From Enterovibrio norvegicus_B (lineage in GTDB: Bacteria; Pseudomonadota; Gammaproteobacteria; Enterobacterales; Vibrionaceae), in NCBI RefSeq assembly GCF_002876705.1, contig NZ_MDAG01000068.1, positions 62,001-126,000 on the forward strand: DNA of 64,000 bases, read 5' to 3'. Positions within the stretch are counted from its first letter, which is position 1; every line of letters starts with the position of its first letter. The notes beneath the pieces are model-generated. The model did not search any database and had not been told where the DNA came from. It was given only the letters and a program-made list of their open reading frames with translations. This document shows, piece by piece, positions 8,439 to 16,071 of this stretch. Made by a program: the position numbers and the translations under genes.

Positions 8439-8984
8439 GACTATTTTAATGCTGTGTTTCGAGCGGCCATTATACGTGCGGTTATGAACAATTAAGAATG
8501 TCGATCCGACCTTAATTAATGATTTTAAACCGTATGTGTGATGAAGACACAAGAGCGATGCGTAAAACCCACAATATGCAACGAACGCAAAGCATAATCC
8601 CTGCCGACATTATGTGATGATGTTAACAAATTGTTGTTTACGGAAACTAGGTCACATTCATAGAAATGAGATGTGGAAGGGGTAAAAGGGCGGCCTATAC
8701 TCAAGATGCACCCAAAGAGAACCTTATGACGAATAGAGGACTGAGCGACAACGCTACACATCATCGGGCAACAGAAAGCCGATGTGGATTTGGGTTGCAA
8801 AACAATTTGGAGCGTTACATTAGCGTAGGAATACGCCACAGATAGAGATAAGACCTTGCTTTCTAACAACCCGTGATTATTAAACTCGCGAGGTAACGAT
8901 GCTCAACGAAATGAGCAATGCAGGGCACGAAATATCGACGTAAAGCAATTTCACAGTATTTCTTTTAATCAATGTAGAATAATC
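8439..8984 (+). other. Intergenic stretch, probable short transcript, unrecognised
   Basis: No convincing large gene is present. A -10-like TATACT lies at 8696-8701. Downstream are two tiny frames on the plus strand: a 39-residue frame from ATG 8727 and a 14-residue frame from ATG 8899 with GAGGT before it. A stem-loop (CATCGG / CCGATG) lies near 8760-8785, and the stretch ends in a strong terminator at 8985-9013. This could be a small RNA or a short-peptide transcript. It does not resemble 6S, tmRNA, RNase P RNA, Spot 42, CsrB or Qrr as I know them. Confidence 0.3.
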
Positions 8985-9013
8985 AAAAAGCCACCCGCTG
9001 AGGTGGCTTTTTT
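8985..9013. terminator. Strong bidirectional intrinsic terminator
   Basis: AAAAAGCCACC, loop CGCTGA, GGTGGCTTTTTT. It lies 20 bp beyond the stop of the minus-strand S4 gene. It would also end any plus-strand transcript coming from the preceding 500 bp, where no normal gene exists. Confidence 0.9.
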
Positions 9014-9033
9014 CTTTGGAAAGAAATAGAACA

Positions 9034-9510
9034 TCAGAAAGAAATAGAACGTCGACCAGATGTGGAACGAGAGTGGGTGTCGGTATCTGATTCTTTTACA
9101 GGCTTTTCGCTTTGTTGGCTTTTGCCTTTGCTATTCGCTGCTGTTGCACTTAATCCGTTTTTCTTTGGTTGTTTTTGTTTTTTAGCAACAGGGGCCGGTG
9201 CAGGTTGAGGCGCTGCTTCGTGGCTTTGCTTATTCTCACGCGCTAAACGCGGCTCCGTGGGTGCTGGTGGGCTATCACACAGCAGCACGTAGAACTCTTC
9301 ATTAAAAGCAATCACATCGCCGTCATAAATCTTGCAACGTTTACGCGTTTCTAGTTCGCCATTCACAATCACGTAGCCTTCAGCGATAGCATGTTTTGCT
9401 TCGCCGCCGCCACTGACTACATTGGCCAGTTTAAGCACTTTGTAGAGTTCGACAGGTTGAGAGCTTACTTCGATGCCGATCGCTTCAACTTCAAATTCTT
9501 CGTGTGTCAT
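9034..9510 (-). CDS. S4-domain RNA-binding protein with basic low-complexity tail
   Basis: The N-terminal 75 residues form an S4-type RNA-binding domain of the YbcJ/YaaA class (VELYKVLKLANVVSGGGEAKHAIAEG and VNGELETRKRCKIYDGD, quoted in part). From about residue 80 to 158 the protein is a Pro/Ala/Lys-rich then Ser/Thr-rich disordered tail ending in an Arg/Ser stretch. Compact S4 proteins of this class are about 70-75 residues, so the tail doubles the length. It is predicted cytoplasmic; binding to rRNA or ribosomal particles is inferred from the domain only. Confidence 0.85.
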   Translation of the reverse strand: MTHEEFEVEAIGIEVSSQPVELYKVLKLANVVSGGGEAKHAIAEGYVIVNGELETRKRCKIYDGDVIAFNEEFYVLLCDSPPAPTEPRLARENKQSHEAAPQPAPAPVAKKQKQPKKNGLSATAANSKGKSQQSEKPVKESDTDTHSRSTSGRRSISF

Positions 9511-9956
9511 GTCTGTATGTCTCTATCACTATTTCGAGGCAGTGTAACTGAACATGCATTTTGACACTACGAATAGTGGCGTGTGGGCTCGCCAAAAGAC
9601 GGTGAAATTGAATAAATCGTATAAATTTCAGCCATTAAGTGTGTTGGTGCATATTATCTGTGATCTATACAACATAGATTCGGCGAGAATCACTTGAAAG
9701 TTGAAACCTAATGTAATAAAAATGGTCATAACGTGACAGTTGATTAAAAACCAATCTAATTAACGCTGTCGCTTGTGCTGCTTCTTTAAAGCACATGGAG
9801 AAGAGGTCCTCTACAAAAAAAGAGGAAGTTAGCCAGCTAATGGCATCCGTGTTTTAGGAGGCAGGTTTATCAACTCAGGAATGTAATGTCGTTTTGTGAT
9901 TCATCAAGGTGAACGCGAAATTGCGCATTTTAACCTGATAAAAAAAAGAGGTGTTT
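9511..9956. other. Intergenic stretch, no recognised gene
   Basis: About 450 bp with no supported gene. The part from 9790 is purine-rich with several GGA-containing stretches, and a small palindrome (AGAGGTCCTCT, near 9803-9813) precedes a candidate short gene at 9957. This could be the 5-prime leader of that short gene, but no known riboswitch class was recognised. Confidence 0.4.
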
Positions 9957-10034
9957 ATGAGTAATAAAAGCAGACGCCTGTGGTTCTACCATCAAAATAG
10001 ACCACAAACCACGCGTCCACTAAAAATGCGCTAG
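9957..10034 (+). CDS. Candidate 25-residue basic peptide
   Basis: A short frame starting at ATG 9957 (MSNKSRRLWFYHQNR...) with a good Shine-Dalgarno sequence (AAAGAGG, 6 bases before the start) and a hairpin right after its TAG stop. The peptide is strongly basic (Arg/Lys) with an aromatic cluster LWFYH. I know no family for it. A ribosome-binding site, a compact frame and a terminator-like hairpin together make it a plausible independent small gene or a leader peptide, but length alone cannot exclude chance. Confidence 0.4.
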   Translation: MSNKSRRLWFYHQNRPQTTRPLKMR

Positions 10035-10045
10035 TCGCAACAAAT

Positions 10046-10076
10046 CCAGAAACGTCGCTACGGCGTTTCTGGTTGT
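10046..10076 (+). terminator. Hairpin after the 25-residue ORF
   Basis: CCAGAAACG (10046-10054) pairs perfectly with CGTTTCTGG (10064-10072) and is followed by TTGT. The T tract is short, so termination is plausible but not certain. Confidence 0.5.
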
Positions 10077-10259
10077 AATACCTTCCTTCAAGCGTCATTT
10101 ACTTACCTTCTTTACCGAATCTCAGACTGAACCCGAAAAATTGGGGTAACTGTCAGAAAAACCGTTATAAATCCGTATTATCCTGCACAAAGTGGCTACA
10201 ATTTAGTCTATACAGCTCGTTGAGCGTGGACGTAAAAAGTAAGACGCAGGAGATAGTCG

Positions 10260-10559
10260 ATGAACGTATTGTCGTGGGAGAATATTTCAAAACTAGAGGG
10301 CCAATCTGTCCAGCTGATCGATGGCGCAGAAAATGAGTACGAAGTGCTTGTTGAATCCGTCAACGAAGAGGAAGGGAACGGTACCACCATTGATGATCGT
10401 CTCGTCGAACATTACACCATTGTACTCGTTGGTCCTGAGGATGCAGAGTTTCCTCAAGGCAACTATCTCATCTCTCACCATTCCATGGGCCAGCAAATCT
10501 TGTACATGATCCCTGCAAAGAACAATCACTACACCATTACGATGAACACGGAAGCATAA
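10260..10559 (+). CDS. Small DUF6916-like protein
   Basis: A 99-residue acidic protein without signal peptide or membrane segment. The pattern LxGQSVQL, then a central IVLVGPEDAEFPQGNYLISH and a C-terminal LYMIPAKNNHYTITM resembles the DUF6916 family (GP...PQGxYxxxH...G...LFLxP). Those proteins occur beside phage-tail-like or secretion genes in some genomes and have no established function. Here it stands alone. AGGAG lies 8 bases before the ATG, and TACAAT at 10197-10202 could be its -10 element. The family assignment is from pattern memory. Confidence 0.65.
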   Translation: MNVLSWENISKLEGQSVQLIDGAENEYEVLVESVNEEEGNGTTIDDRLVEHYTIVLVGPEDAEFPQGNYLISHHSMGQQILYMIPAKNNHYTITMNTEA

Positions 10560-10751
10560 GCACCTCGCTACCTTGTCGCTACACCCAGTATCGTGAGCGT
10601 CTTGGGCTAAGTTCTGGTCTCGCTTAACTGATTGGGAAATGGTCAGGTTAACGGTGTAACTGTGACAGAAGAATTTATCTGGTTATCTGCTCGCATTATC
10701 ATCAGACACATCAATAAAGGCTTGATTCGATACCTTTGTCGCATCGATCGT

Positions 10752-10760
10752 TGGTATGAT
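10752..10760 (+). promoter_or_regulatory. Possible extended -10 promoter of modABC
   Basis: TGGTATGAT fits the extended -10 pattern TGnTATaAT, and the modA start lies 34 bp downstream. No good -35 element is present and no ModE-type palindrome was seen, so regulation by molybdate cannot be inferred from this sequence. Confidence 0.4.
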
Positions 10761-10793
10761 GTGCTTCTCAATCGCGCTTTTTATAGGGAATTC

Positions 10794-11600
10794 ATGCAAC
10801 GCACGTTTCGCGTCATTGTCAGCACACTCTTCTTGTTGTTTTCACTGTTGCTTTCGCCTTTCTCTCATGCCAGTGATAGAGAAAGGGTGCTCGTTTTTGC
10901 TGCTTCCTCGATGACAACGGCGTTAGACCAGATTGCTCAGGCCTACCAGAAACAAACTGAACGTACTGTTGTTTTGTCTTATGCATCCTCTTCTGCACTT
11001 GCTCGGCAACTCGCTTATGGCGCACCAGCAGACATCTATGTCTCCGCAAACGAAAAGTGGATGAACTACGCCGTCGACCAAGCGGTGGTTGACACCAATA
11101 CATTATCTCCGTGGGTCAGCAATGCATTGGTTGTTGTCAGTGCCCGTGATGATATTTCTCAGGTCAACCTCGATGATGCGTCTTTCCTTCATGCTATTGG
11201 TAATGCGCGTATGGCTATCGCAGACCCAACGCACGTGCCTGCAGGTATTTACGCAAAAGAGTCGCTCGAAAACCTTCAGCTATGGCCGGTGTTAGCGAAT
11301 AAATTGGCTTACTCAAACAGTGTGCGCGCTGCGTTGGCGTTGGTAGAGCGTAAAGAAGCGCCCATTGGCATTGTTTATCGTTCAGATGCGATTGCATCAA
11401 AGGCAGTACATGTTGTTGCCGATGTGCCTGATTCATCCCATGCACCTATTATCTTTCCGAAAGCGATGACTAAAGATGCGTCTGAAGCTGCGGCGCAGTT
11501 TTTTGATTTTCTGTCTTCAGATGACGCACACCGCATTCTGGCAGAGCAGGGTTTCAACGTGGTGTCATCCTCGCCATCCGATCAGGAACTCTCGAAATGA
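10794..11600 (+). CDS. modA: Molybdate ABC transporter periplasmic binding protein ModA
   Basis: ModA captures molybdate (or tungstate) in the periplasm for the ModBC importer. The 268-residue product has a Sec signal peptide (MQRTFRVIVSTLFLLFSLL...SHA) followed by the classic LVFAASSMTTALDQIA opening; the two adjacent Ser residues contribute to oxyanion binding in the family. The frame is open upstream to 10632, but the ATG at 10794 with AGGGA before it puts the signal peptide at the N-terminus. It is the first gene of modABC. Molybdate would feed the molybdenum hydroxylase encoded about 6 kb downstream. Confidence 0.95.
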   Translation: MQRTFRVIVSTLFLLFSLLLSPFSHASDRERVLVFAASSMTTALDQIAQAYQKQTERTVVLSYASSSALARQLAYGAPADIYVSANEKWMNYAVDQAVVDTNTLSPWVSNALVVVSARDDISQVNLDDASFLHAIGNARMAIADPTHVPAGIYAKESLENLQLWPVLANKLAYSNSVRAALALVERKEAPIGIVYRSDAIASKAVHVVADVPDSSHAPIIFPKAMTKDASEAAAQFFDFLSSDDAHRILAEQGFNVVSSSPSDQELSK

Positions 11601-11626
11601 ACCTTCTATGGAGTAATGTTTAACGC

Positions 11627-12319
11627 ATGTTGTTAACTCCTCTTGAATGGCAAGCCCTCGGGCTGAGCTTGAAAATATCCACGGTTGCCGTTGCTGCAAG
11701 TTTGCCACTTGGTATTGCTGTCGCTTGGCTGTTGGCGCGTAAACAATTCCCAGGTAAATCTGTTCTCGATGGTGTGATTCATTTGCCCTTGGTGCTGCCA
11801 CCTGTGGTCATTGGTTATCTATTGCTGGTGGTCATGGGACGTCGTGGTGCCGTCGGGGAGTGGTTATACAATACGTTTGGTGTGTCATTTTCATTCAGCT
11901 GGAAAGGCGCAGCATTGGCGTCTGCCGTGGTGGCTTTTCCTTTGCTGGTAAGGGCGATTCGCTTGTCGCTAGAGTTGGTTGATCAGCGTCTTGAGGATGC
12001 AGCAAGAACCTTAGGTGCACCGCCATGGCGCGTTTTCTATTCGATAACATTGCCCTTAATCGCCCCGGGTATTTTGTCAGGTTTGGTGTTGGCGTTTGCC
12101 CGAAGTTTGGGCGAGTTCGGCGCAACCATTACGTTTGTTTCGAACATTCCCGGGGAAACGCAAACCATCCCATTGGCCATGTTCGCATTTCTCGAAACCC
12201 CAGGCGCTGAAGAAAGTGTCGCGAGACTCTGTATTCTTTCGATAGTTATCGCATTGCTCTCCTTGTTTGGTTCGGAATGGCTGAGTCGCCGAATGAAGAA
12301 AAGGATGGGCTTGTCATGA
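11627..12319 (+). CDS. modB: Molybdate ABC transporter permease ModB
   Basis: The 230-residue inner-membrane permease has about five hydrophobic segments and the EAA cytoplasmic-loop motif that docks to the ATPase (DAARTLGAPPWRVFYSITLP, about residues 124-143), followed by a SLGEFGATI segment. Length is typical of ModB. It follows modA by 26 bp, and its stop overlaps the modC start in an ATGA arrangement, so the two are translationally coupled. Confidence 0.96.
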   Translation: MLLTPLEWQALGLSLKISTVAVAASLPLGIAVAWLLARKQFPGKSVLDGVIHLPLVLPPVVIGYLLLVVMGRRGAVGEWLYNTFGVSFSFSWKGAALASAVVAFPLLVRAIRLSLELVDQRLEDAARTLGAPPWRVFYSITLPLIAPGILSGLVLAFARSLGEFGATITFVSNIPGETQTIPLAMFAFLETPGAEESVARLCILSIVIALLSLFGSEWLSRRMKKRMGLS

Positions 12320-13422
12320 TCACCTTGAATTTTTCGTTAGCACTCGACAATTTTTCATTGTCATTAGACGAAACTATTCCATCGTCGGGGATTACTGCGA
12401 TCTTTGGCCGTTCTGGCGCGGGAAAAACATCGCTAATAAATGCGATCAGCGGGCTATCAGTGCCAGACACAGGCAAGATTTCGGTGGGTGAATCAACACT
12501 GTTTGATGCAGAAAAAAACATCAAACTGCCACCCGAAAAACGACGTATCGGGTATGTGTTTCAAGATGCACGTTTGTTTCCTCATATGTCTGTTGAGAAG
12601 AACCTGCGGTACGGGCAATCACGTGCGAATCCTTCAATGTTTGAAGAAATCACCCAGTTGCTTGGCATTGGAGAATTACTTGCTCGCTACCCTCGTGATT
12701 TGTCGGGGGGCGAAAAACAACGTGTAGCGATAGGGCGCGCATTGCTTTCTGAGCCTGAGCTGTTGATCATGGATGAACCCACCGCTTCTCTCGATGGTCC
12801 ACGCCGACAGGAGCTGATTTCCTATTTGCTTCGCCTGACGGAGTCGCTCTCCATTCCAATGATTTACGTCAGTCACAGTTTGGATGAAATCCTGCAATTG
12901 GCTGATCATATGTTGCTGCTAAACAAAGGCAGGGTGATCGCCAATGGTTCACTGCATGACGTGTGGAGTTCAGAGCACATGCAGCCGTGGCTGTCGGTAA
13001 AAGAACAAAGTGCCTTGGTCACCGCCACAGTGGTAGGGACGCATCCGCGCTATGCAATGTCGAAACTCGATCTTGAAGGTGAAACATTGTGGGTTCCGAG
13101 TGTTGAGGCAGCGCTAGATTCTCGCCTGAGATTGCGTGTCTTTGCTAATGACATTTCGATAGTGAAAACACCTGCATCAGACACCAGTATTCGTAACGTG
13201 CTGCCTTGTTTTATTGAGTCAGTGGTGAGAGCGAAGCAGGGTGAGATGTCGACAGGTTACTGCCAAGTGATGTTAAGAATGGGTAACGAGGTATTGATTG
13301 CAAATATCACTGAGTGGGCAGCTGATGAACTTGCATTATCGACGGGTGACAAGGTGTTTGCTCAATTAAAAGGCATCAGTATCGCGAAAAGCGATCTGGC
13401 ACAGCATCATAGTAATTTCTAA
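12316..13422 (+). CDS. modC: Molybdate ABC transporter ATPase ModC
   Basis: The 368-residue ATPase powers molybdate import. It shows Walker A GRSGAGKT (31-38), the ABC signature LSGGEKQRVAIGRALL, Walker B LLIMDEPTASLD and a switch His in VSHSLDE. The C-terminal third (from about residue 290) fits the molybdate-binding Mop/TOBE domain of ModC. The frame extends upstream to 12277, but the ATG at 12316 overlapping the modB stop is the natural start. No clear terminator follows within 80 bp. Confidence 0.96.
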   Translation: MITLNFSLALDNFSLSLDETIPSSGITAIFGRSGAGKTSLINAISGLSVPDTGKISVGESTLFDAEKNIKLPPEKRRIGYVFQDARLFPHMSVEKNLRYGQSRANPSMFEEITQLLGIGELLARYPRDLSGGEKQRVAIGRALLSEPELLIMDEPTASLDGPRRQELISYLLRLTESLSIPMIYVSHSLDEILQLADHMLLLNKGRVIANGSLHDVWSSEHMQPWLSVKEQSALVTATVVGTHPRYAMSKLDLEGETLWVPSVEAALDSRLRLRVFANDISIVKTPASDTSIRNVLPCFIESVVRAKQGEMSTGYCQVMLRMGNEVLIANITEWAADELALSTGDKVFAQLKGISIAKSDLAQHHSNF

Positions 13423-13471
13423 CAAATTACTTGCATACTTTTCGTGAGTTTTCAGTAGAATCCCCGTTACC

Positions 13472-13491
13472 GTACACTGTGTGTAGTGTGC
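13472..13491. promoter_or_regulatory. Operator-like inverted repeat
   Basis: ACACT (13474-13478) and AGTGT (13485-13489) with a 6-base spacer form a dyad, extended by one more G-C pair outside. It lies about 100 bp before the unrecognised gene at 13590 and could be a regulator site or a small RNA hairpin. The matching regulator is unknown. Confidence 0.35.
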
Positions 13492-13530
13492 CGCAAACGT
13501 CCTAGAAATATATGTATAAGAAGTATTATC

Positions 13531-13605
13531 GTGAGCGAATTAGATACTCTATTTAGAGAACTTACTCGAGGTGAGTACAGGGGGACTAAATGTTTGGTTG
13601 GCTAA
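13531..13605 (+). CDS. Candidate 24-residue upstream ORF
   Basis: A GTG-initiated frame (MSELDTLFRELTRGEYRG...) ends 16 bases inside the next gene in another frame. Its composition (acidic/basic, amphipathic) looks protein-like for the first 18 codons, and the overlap could couple translation of the following gene. There is no strong ribosome-binding site before the GTG. It may be a regulatory uORF or a coincidence. Confidence 0.3.
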   Translation: MSELDTLFRELTRGEYRGTKCLVG

Positions 13606-14024
13606 CCGGCTTGTTTGGCAAGGAAAAACTCAAGTCGACAGATTGGGTCAAAAAACTCATGCAGGCCAATAAAACGGGCAGTTACAGCAAGTACAAGGAA
13701 TACTACGATAAACACGTTGTGCGTATTCACAAAACGTATCACGCAGACTTTGTTCGATTTGAGCGCTTTGCGAATCAAACTTATAAGAAGAATGATCAGC
13801 GTGCATTTCTAGCGATTAAAACCGCGATGTATGCGCATAAGCTAGGGCAAATCAAAGTGGCTGCATGTGTAACAGCGTCAGTGATTAACTTTAATAGAAG
13901 ATTACTCGACAGTAAGCAGCTTCAAATCCACCCACGTTTGATGCGAGCTGCAACCGCGCTGCATAAGCAAATTATCGAAACACACGCGAATTCGAAAATG
14001 AAGAAGCGAAAAGAAAAAGCCTGA
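13590..14024 (+). CDS. Unrecognised 144-residue basic protein
   Basis: I do not recognise a family. The protein begins MFGWLTGLFGKEK, a short amphipathic, possibly membrane-associating segment. The rest is predicted mostly helical, Lys/Arg/His/Tyr-rich, with a pI well above neutral and a Lys-rich C-terminus. It has no signal peptide or full membrane span. GGGGG lies 6 bases before the ATG, and a strong terminator overlaps the stop codon, so this is a real, probably monocistronic gene. An upstream 24-codon frame overlaps its start. Confidence 0.8.
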   Translation: MFGWLTGLFGKEKLKSTDWVKKLMQANKTGSYSKYKEYYDKHVVRIHKTYHADFVRFERFANQTYKKNDQRAFLAIKTAMYAHKLGQIKVAACVTASVINFNRRLLDSKQLQIHPRLMRAATALHKQIIETHANSKMKKRKEKA

Positions 14025-14040
14025 TGAATCAGGCTTTTTT
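14014..14040 (+). terminator. Intrinsic terminator overlapping a stop codon
   Basis: AAAAAGCCTGA, loop TGAA, TCAGGCTTTTTT. The stem includes the TGA stop of the 144-residue protein gene. Confidence 0.9.
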
Positions 14041-14108
14041 TATGTTCGACGTAAAAGTTGGATGATAGGGCGAGTTAGCGAGAAGTACTGTCGAACCTAA
14101 AATGACGT

Positions 14109-15197
14109 TCAGTGAGATCTACAGCTTTCGTGAATCAGGTGATCGAGAGATTCCGTCACTTCTAAGCTGCCATTTTCCATCGTATTTAGATGATTCACCA
14201 TCGATGTATAGTCACCGCGTGCGCCAGATTCTAATGCCAATTTTCCTGATTCGTGAACCAGCTTGTGAGGCCTGTCTAGCTTGTTGAATGACGAAAACTG
14301 ACTGAAGTATTTCGCACCATCACCTTTGAAGTACCATTCTCCCAATCGGCATTCGGTATGGCTGTTTACTGTCTTTCCAAAATCGCTGTTGCTGATGTAG
14401 CCATAAACAACGGATTTCCATACAGCGTGATCGAGCTTAACCGTGTTTAAGAATGCTGTGGTTGCCGCGTCTTGAATCACTTTCTGCATGACTTTGGATT
14501 TGTCGATAACATCATGTACGACGCTACCAATTTGCGTGGAGGAGGTTGCAACTTCCTCTGCGCCGCGTTGGCTTTCTTCTACGAACTCTTGGATCTCAGC
14601 ATTTTGAAGGATCACTTTCTTTACTAGGCTTTCGATTTGTTGGCTGGCTTCACCGGCTTTTCGTGCCAGTTGACGAACCTCATCGGCGACGACAGCAAAG
14701 CCACGGCCAGCTTCACCTGCACGGGCTGCTTCTATGGCGGCGTTTAATGCGAGAAGGTTCGTTTGCTCAGAGATCTCTTTGACGGCAGCAACGAAGCGGT
14801 TGATTGATGTGGTGGTTTCTGTGAGTTCAGCAACAGCGCTTTGATTGCGCTCCACATCCTTAGAAATTCGCGTTGCTCGAATCGAAAGGTTCTCAATTGC
14901 AGTGAGTGTCTGCGCAAACATGCCATCGAGTTCGGAAAGTTCATGTTTTTCAGAAAGGAGTTTCTCTGCATTCGTGACGAGCCCTTCACGAATGGACGTG
15001 AGCATTTCAGCCCCTTTTAGCTGACACTGGCTCGTTTCTGTAAGATTGCTAATGATGTTTTCGAGTTCATTTATCTCAGCCTTGCTTTCTTCCAATTGTC
15101 GGTCGAAATTTAAACGTTCTTCTGCGTGATTTTCTTCTAGTTCACGTAGTCTACGTTCAAAATCAAGAGCGACTTTTTTGTTGTTCCAAAACGCCAT
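14109..15197 (-). CDS. Soluble methyl-accepting chemotaxis protein with C-terminal CZB zinc-binding domain
   Basis: The 362-residue protein has no transmembrane segment, so it is a cytoplasmic chemoreceptor. An N-terminal coiled coil (about 10-60) is followed by a short MCP signalling domain whose hairpin tip (EISEQTNLLALNAAIEAARA and onward, 141-180) binds CheA/CheW. The C-terminus is a CZB domain with the zinc ligands His257, Cys283 (ECRLGEWY), His311 and His315 (HKLVH). CZB proteins are known to sense zinc or oxidation by hypochlorous acid through the zinc-cysteine site. No chemotaxis genes lie next to it. Confidence 0.93.
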   Translation of the reverse strand: MAFWNNKKVALDFERRLRELEENHAEERLNFDRQLEESKAEINELENIISNLTETSQCQLKGAEMLTSIREGLVTNAEKLLSEKHELSELDGMFAQTLTAIENLSIRATRISKDVERNQSAVAELTETTTSINRFVAAVKEISEQTNLLALNAAIEAARAGEAGRGFAVVADEVRQLARKAGEASQQIESLVKKVILQNAEIQEFVEESQRGAEEVATSSTQIGSVVHDVIDKSKVMQKVIQDAATTAFLNTVKLDHAVWKSVVYGYISNSDFGKTVNSHTECRLGEWYFKGDGAKYFSQFSSFNKLDRPHKLVHESGKLALESGARGDYTSMVNHLNTMENGSLEVTESLDHLIHESCRSH

Positions 15198-15479
15198 TTA
15201 CAACACCTTTCTTATCGGATGATTTTCGCATCAGCGTATCAGATTTGATGAAACTGTCATTACAAAACAGCGTACCAATTCGCGTTTTTCTGAGTAAAGT
15301 TTACAGTGCGATTTTTTATGGATAACTGTCTGAAAATAAAGAGACTATATCCATGTGAAACGGTTTGTTTGGATGTGTTTTTAATGCTGATATTCATTCG
15401 TTTAGGAATGATTTTCCGACAGTGTTTCGCTGATTTTCGTTGGGTAAAAATACGCAACAAACAACAGGAATGATTAGAG

Positions 15480-15938
15480 ATGGATTATTTAGTGCCGCTA
15501 TATAACACCGCGTTTATTTCTCAGGAATACATCGCGAATGAGATCACGATTCGAAAACCGATTGGTCCCGAAAAAGATACCGTGTTGTCATGGATTGAAG
15601 CGACGTTTTCAATGGGATGGCGATGTGAAGCGGAGACTGCGTATTGCCATAGCAATGGCCTTTATATCGCCTTAAAAGGCGGTCGCATTTGTGGTTTTGC
15701 GAGTTTTGACGGCACTGCTAAAGGCTATTTTGGCCCAATGGGTGTGAGTCCTGAGTGGCGAGGTTGCGGTGTCGGTCAATCACTCCTTTGTGTCACGTTA
15801 AGGGCTATGCAGGACGCGGGCTATGGATACGCAGTGATACCAACCAATAGCCACGCATACTACGCCCAATATTTAGAGCTCTTTGAAATTCCGAATTCAG
15901 AGAAGGGGATTTATCACGATATGCTGCCAATCGTGTAG
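15480..15938 (+). CDS. GNAT-family N-acetyltransferase
   Basis: A 152-residue GNAT-fold acyltransferase. The acetyl-CoA-binding segment is VSPEWRGCGVGQSLL (about residues 88-102), matching the V-x-P-x-x-R-x-x-G-x-G/A pattern. A preceding GYFGPMGV strand and the C-terminal HAYYAQY region complete the fold. AGGA precedes the ATG. The substrate is not predictable, and the neighbours give no hint. Confidence 0.85.
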   Translation: MDYLVPLYNTAFISQEYIANEITIRKPIGPEKDTVLSWIEATFSMGWRCEAETAYCHSNGLYIALKGGRICGFASFDGTAKGYFGPMGVSPEWRGCGVGQSLLCVTLRAMQDAGYGYAVIPTNSHAYYAQYLELFEIPNSEKGIYHDMLPIV

Positions 15939-16071
15939 TGTATAAGAGCATGTGTAGTAACTTGGTTCGCAAAATCTTGAAGTGATAATGTTTAGTGTTC
16001 AAATAAAAGTGATGGCGATCACTCCAACAAGCTGATAAAGTCCCGTCCCTCACGCATAATGTGAGAGCACA

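Noticed and set aside
8525..8869. 114-codon minus-strand ORF
   Set aside because: No ribosome-binding site, no family resemblance, overlaps the likely promoter region of the TDT gene and has a Cys/Ser/His-rich random-looking composition.
9797..9860. 20-codon frame MEKRSSTKKEEV
   Set aside because: No convincing ribosome-binding site, no similarity and a composition that may be chance in purine-rich DNA.
10560..10793. ModE operator before modA
   Set aside because: No sequence close to the ModE palindrome was seen; only a weak extended -10 is present.
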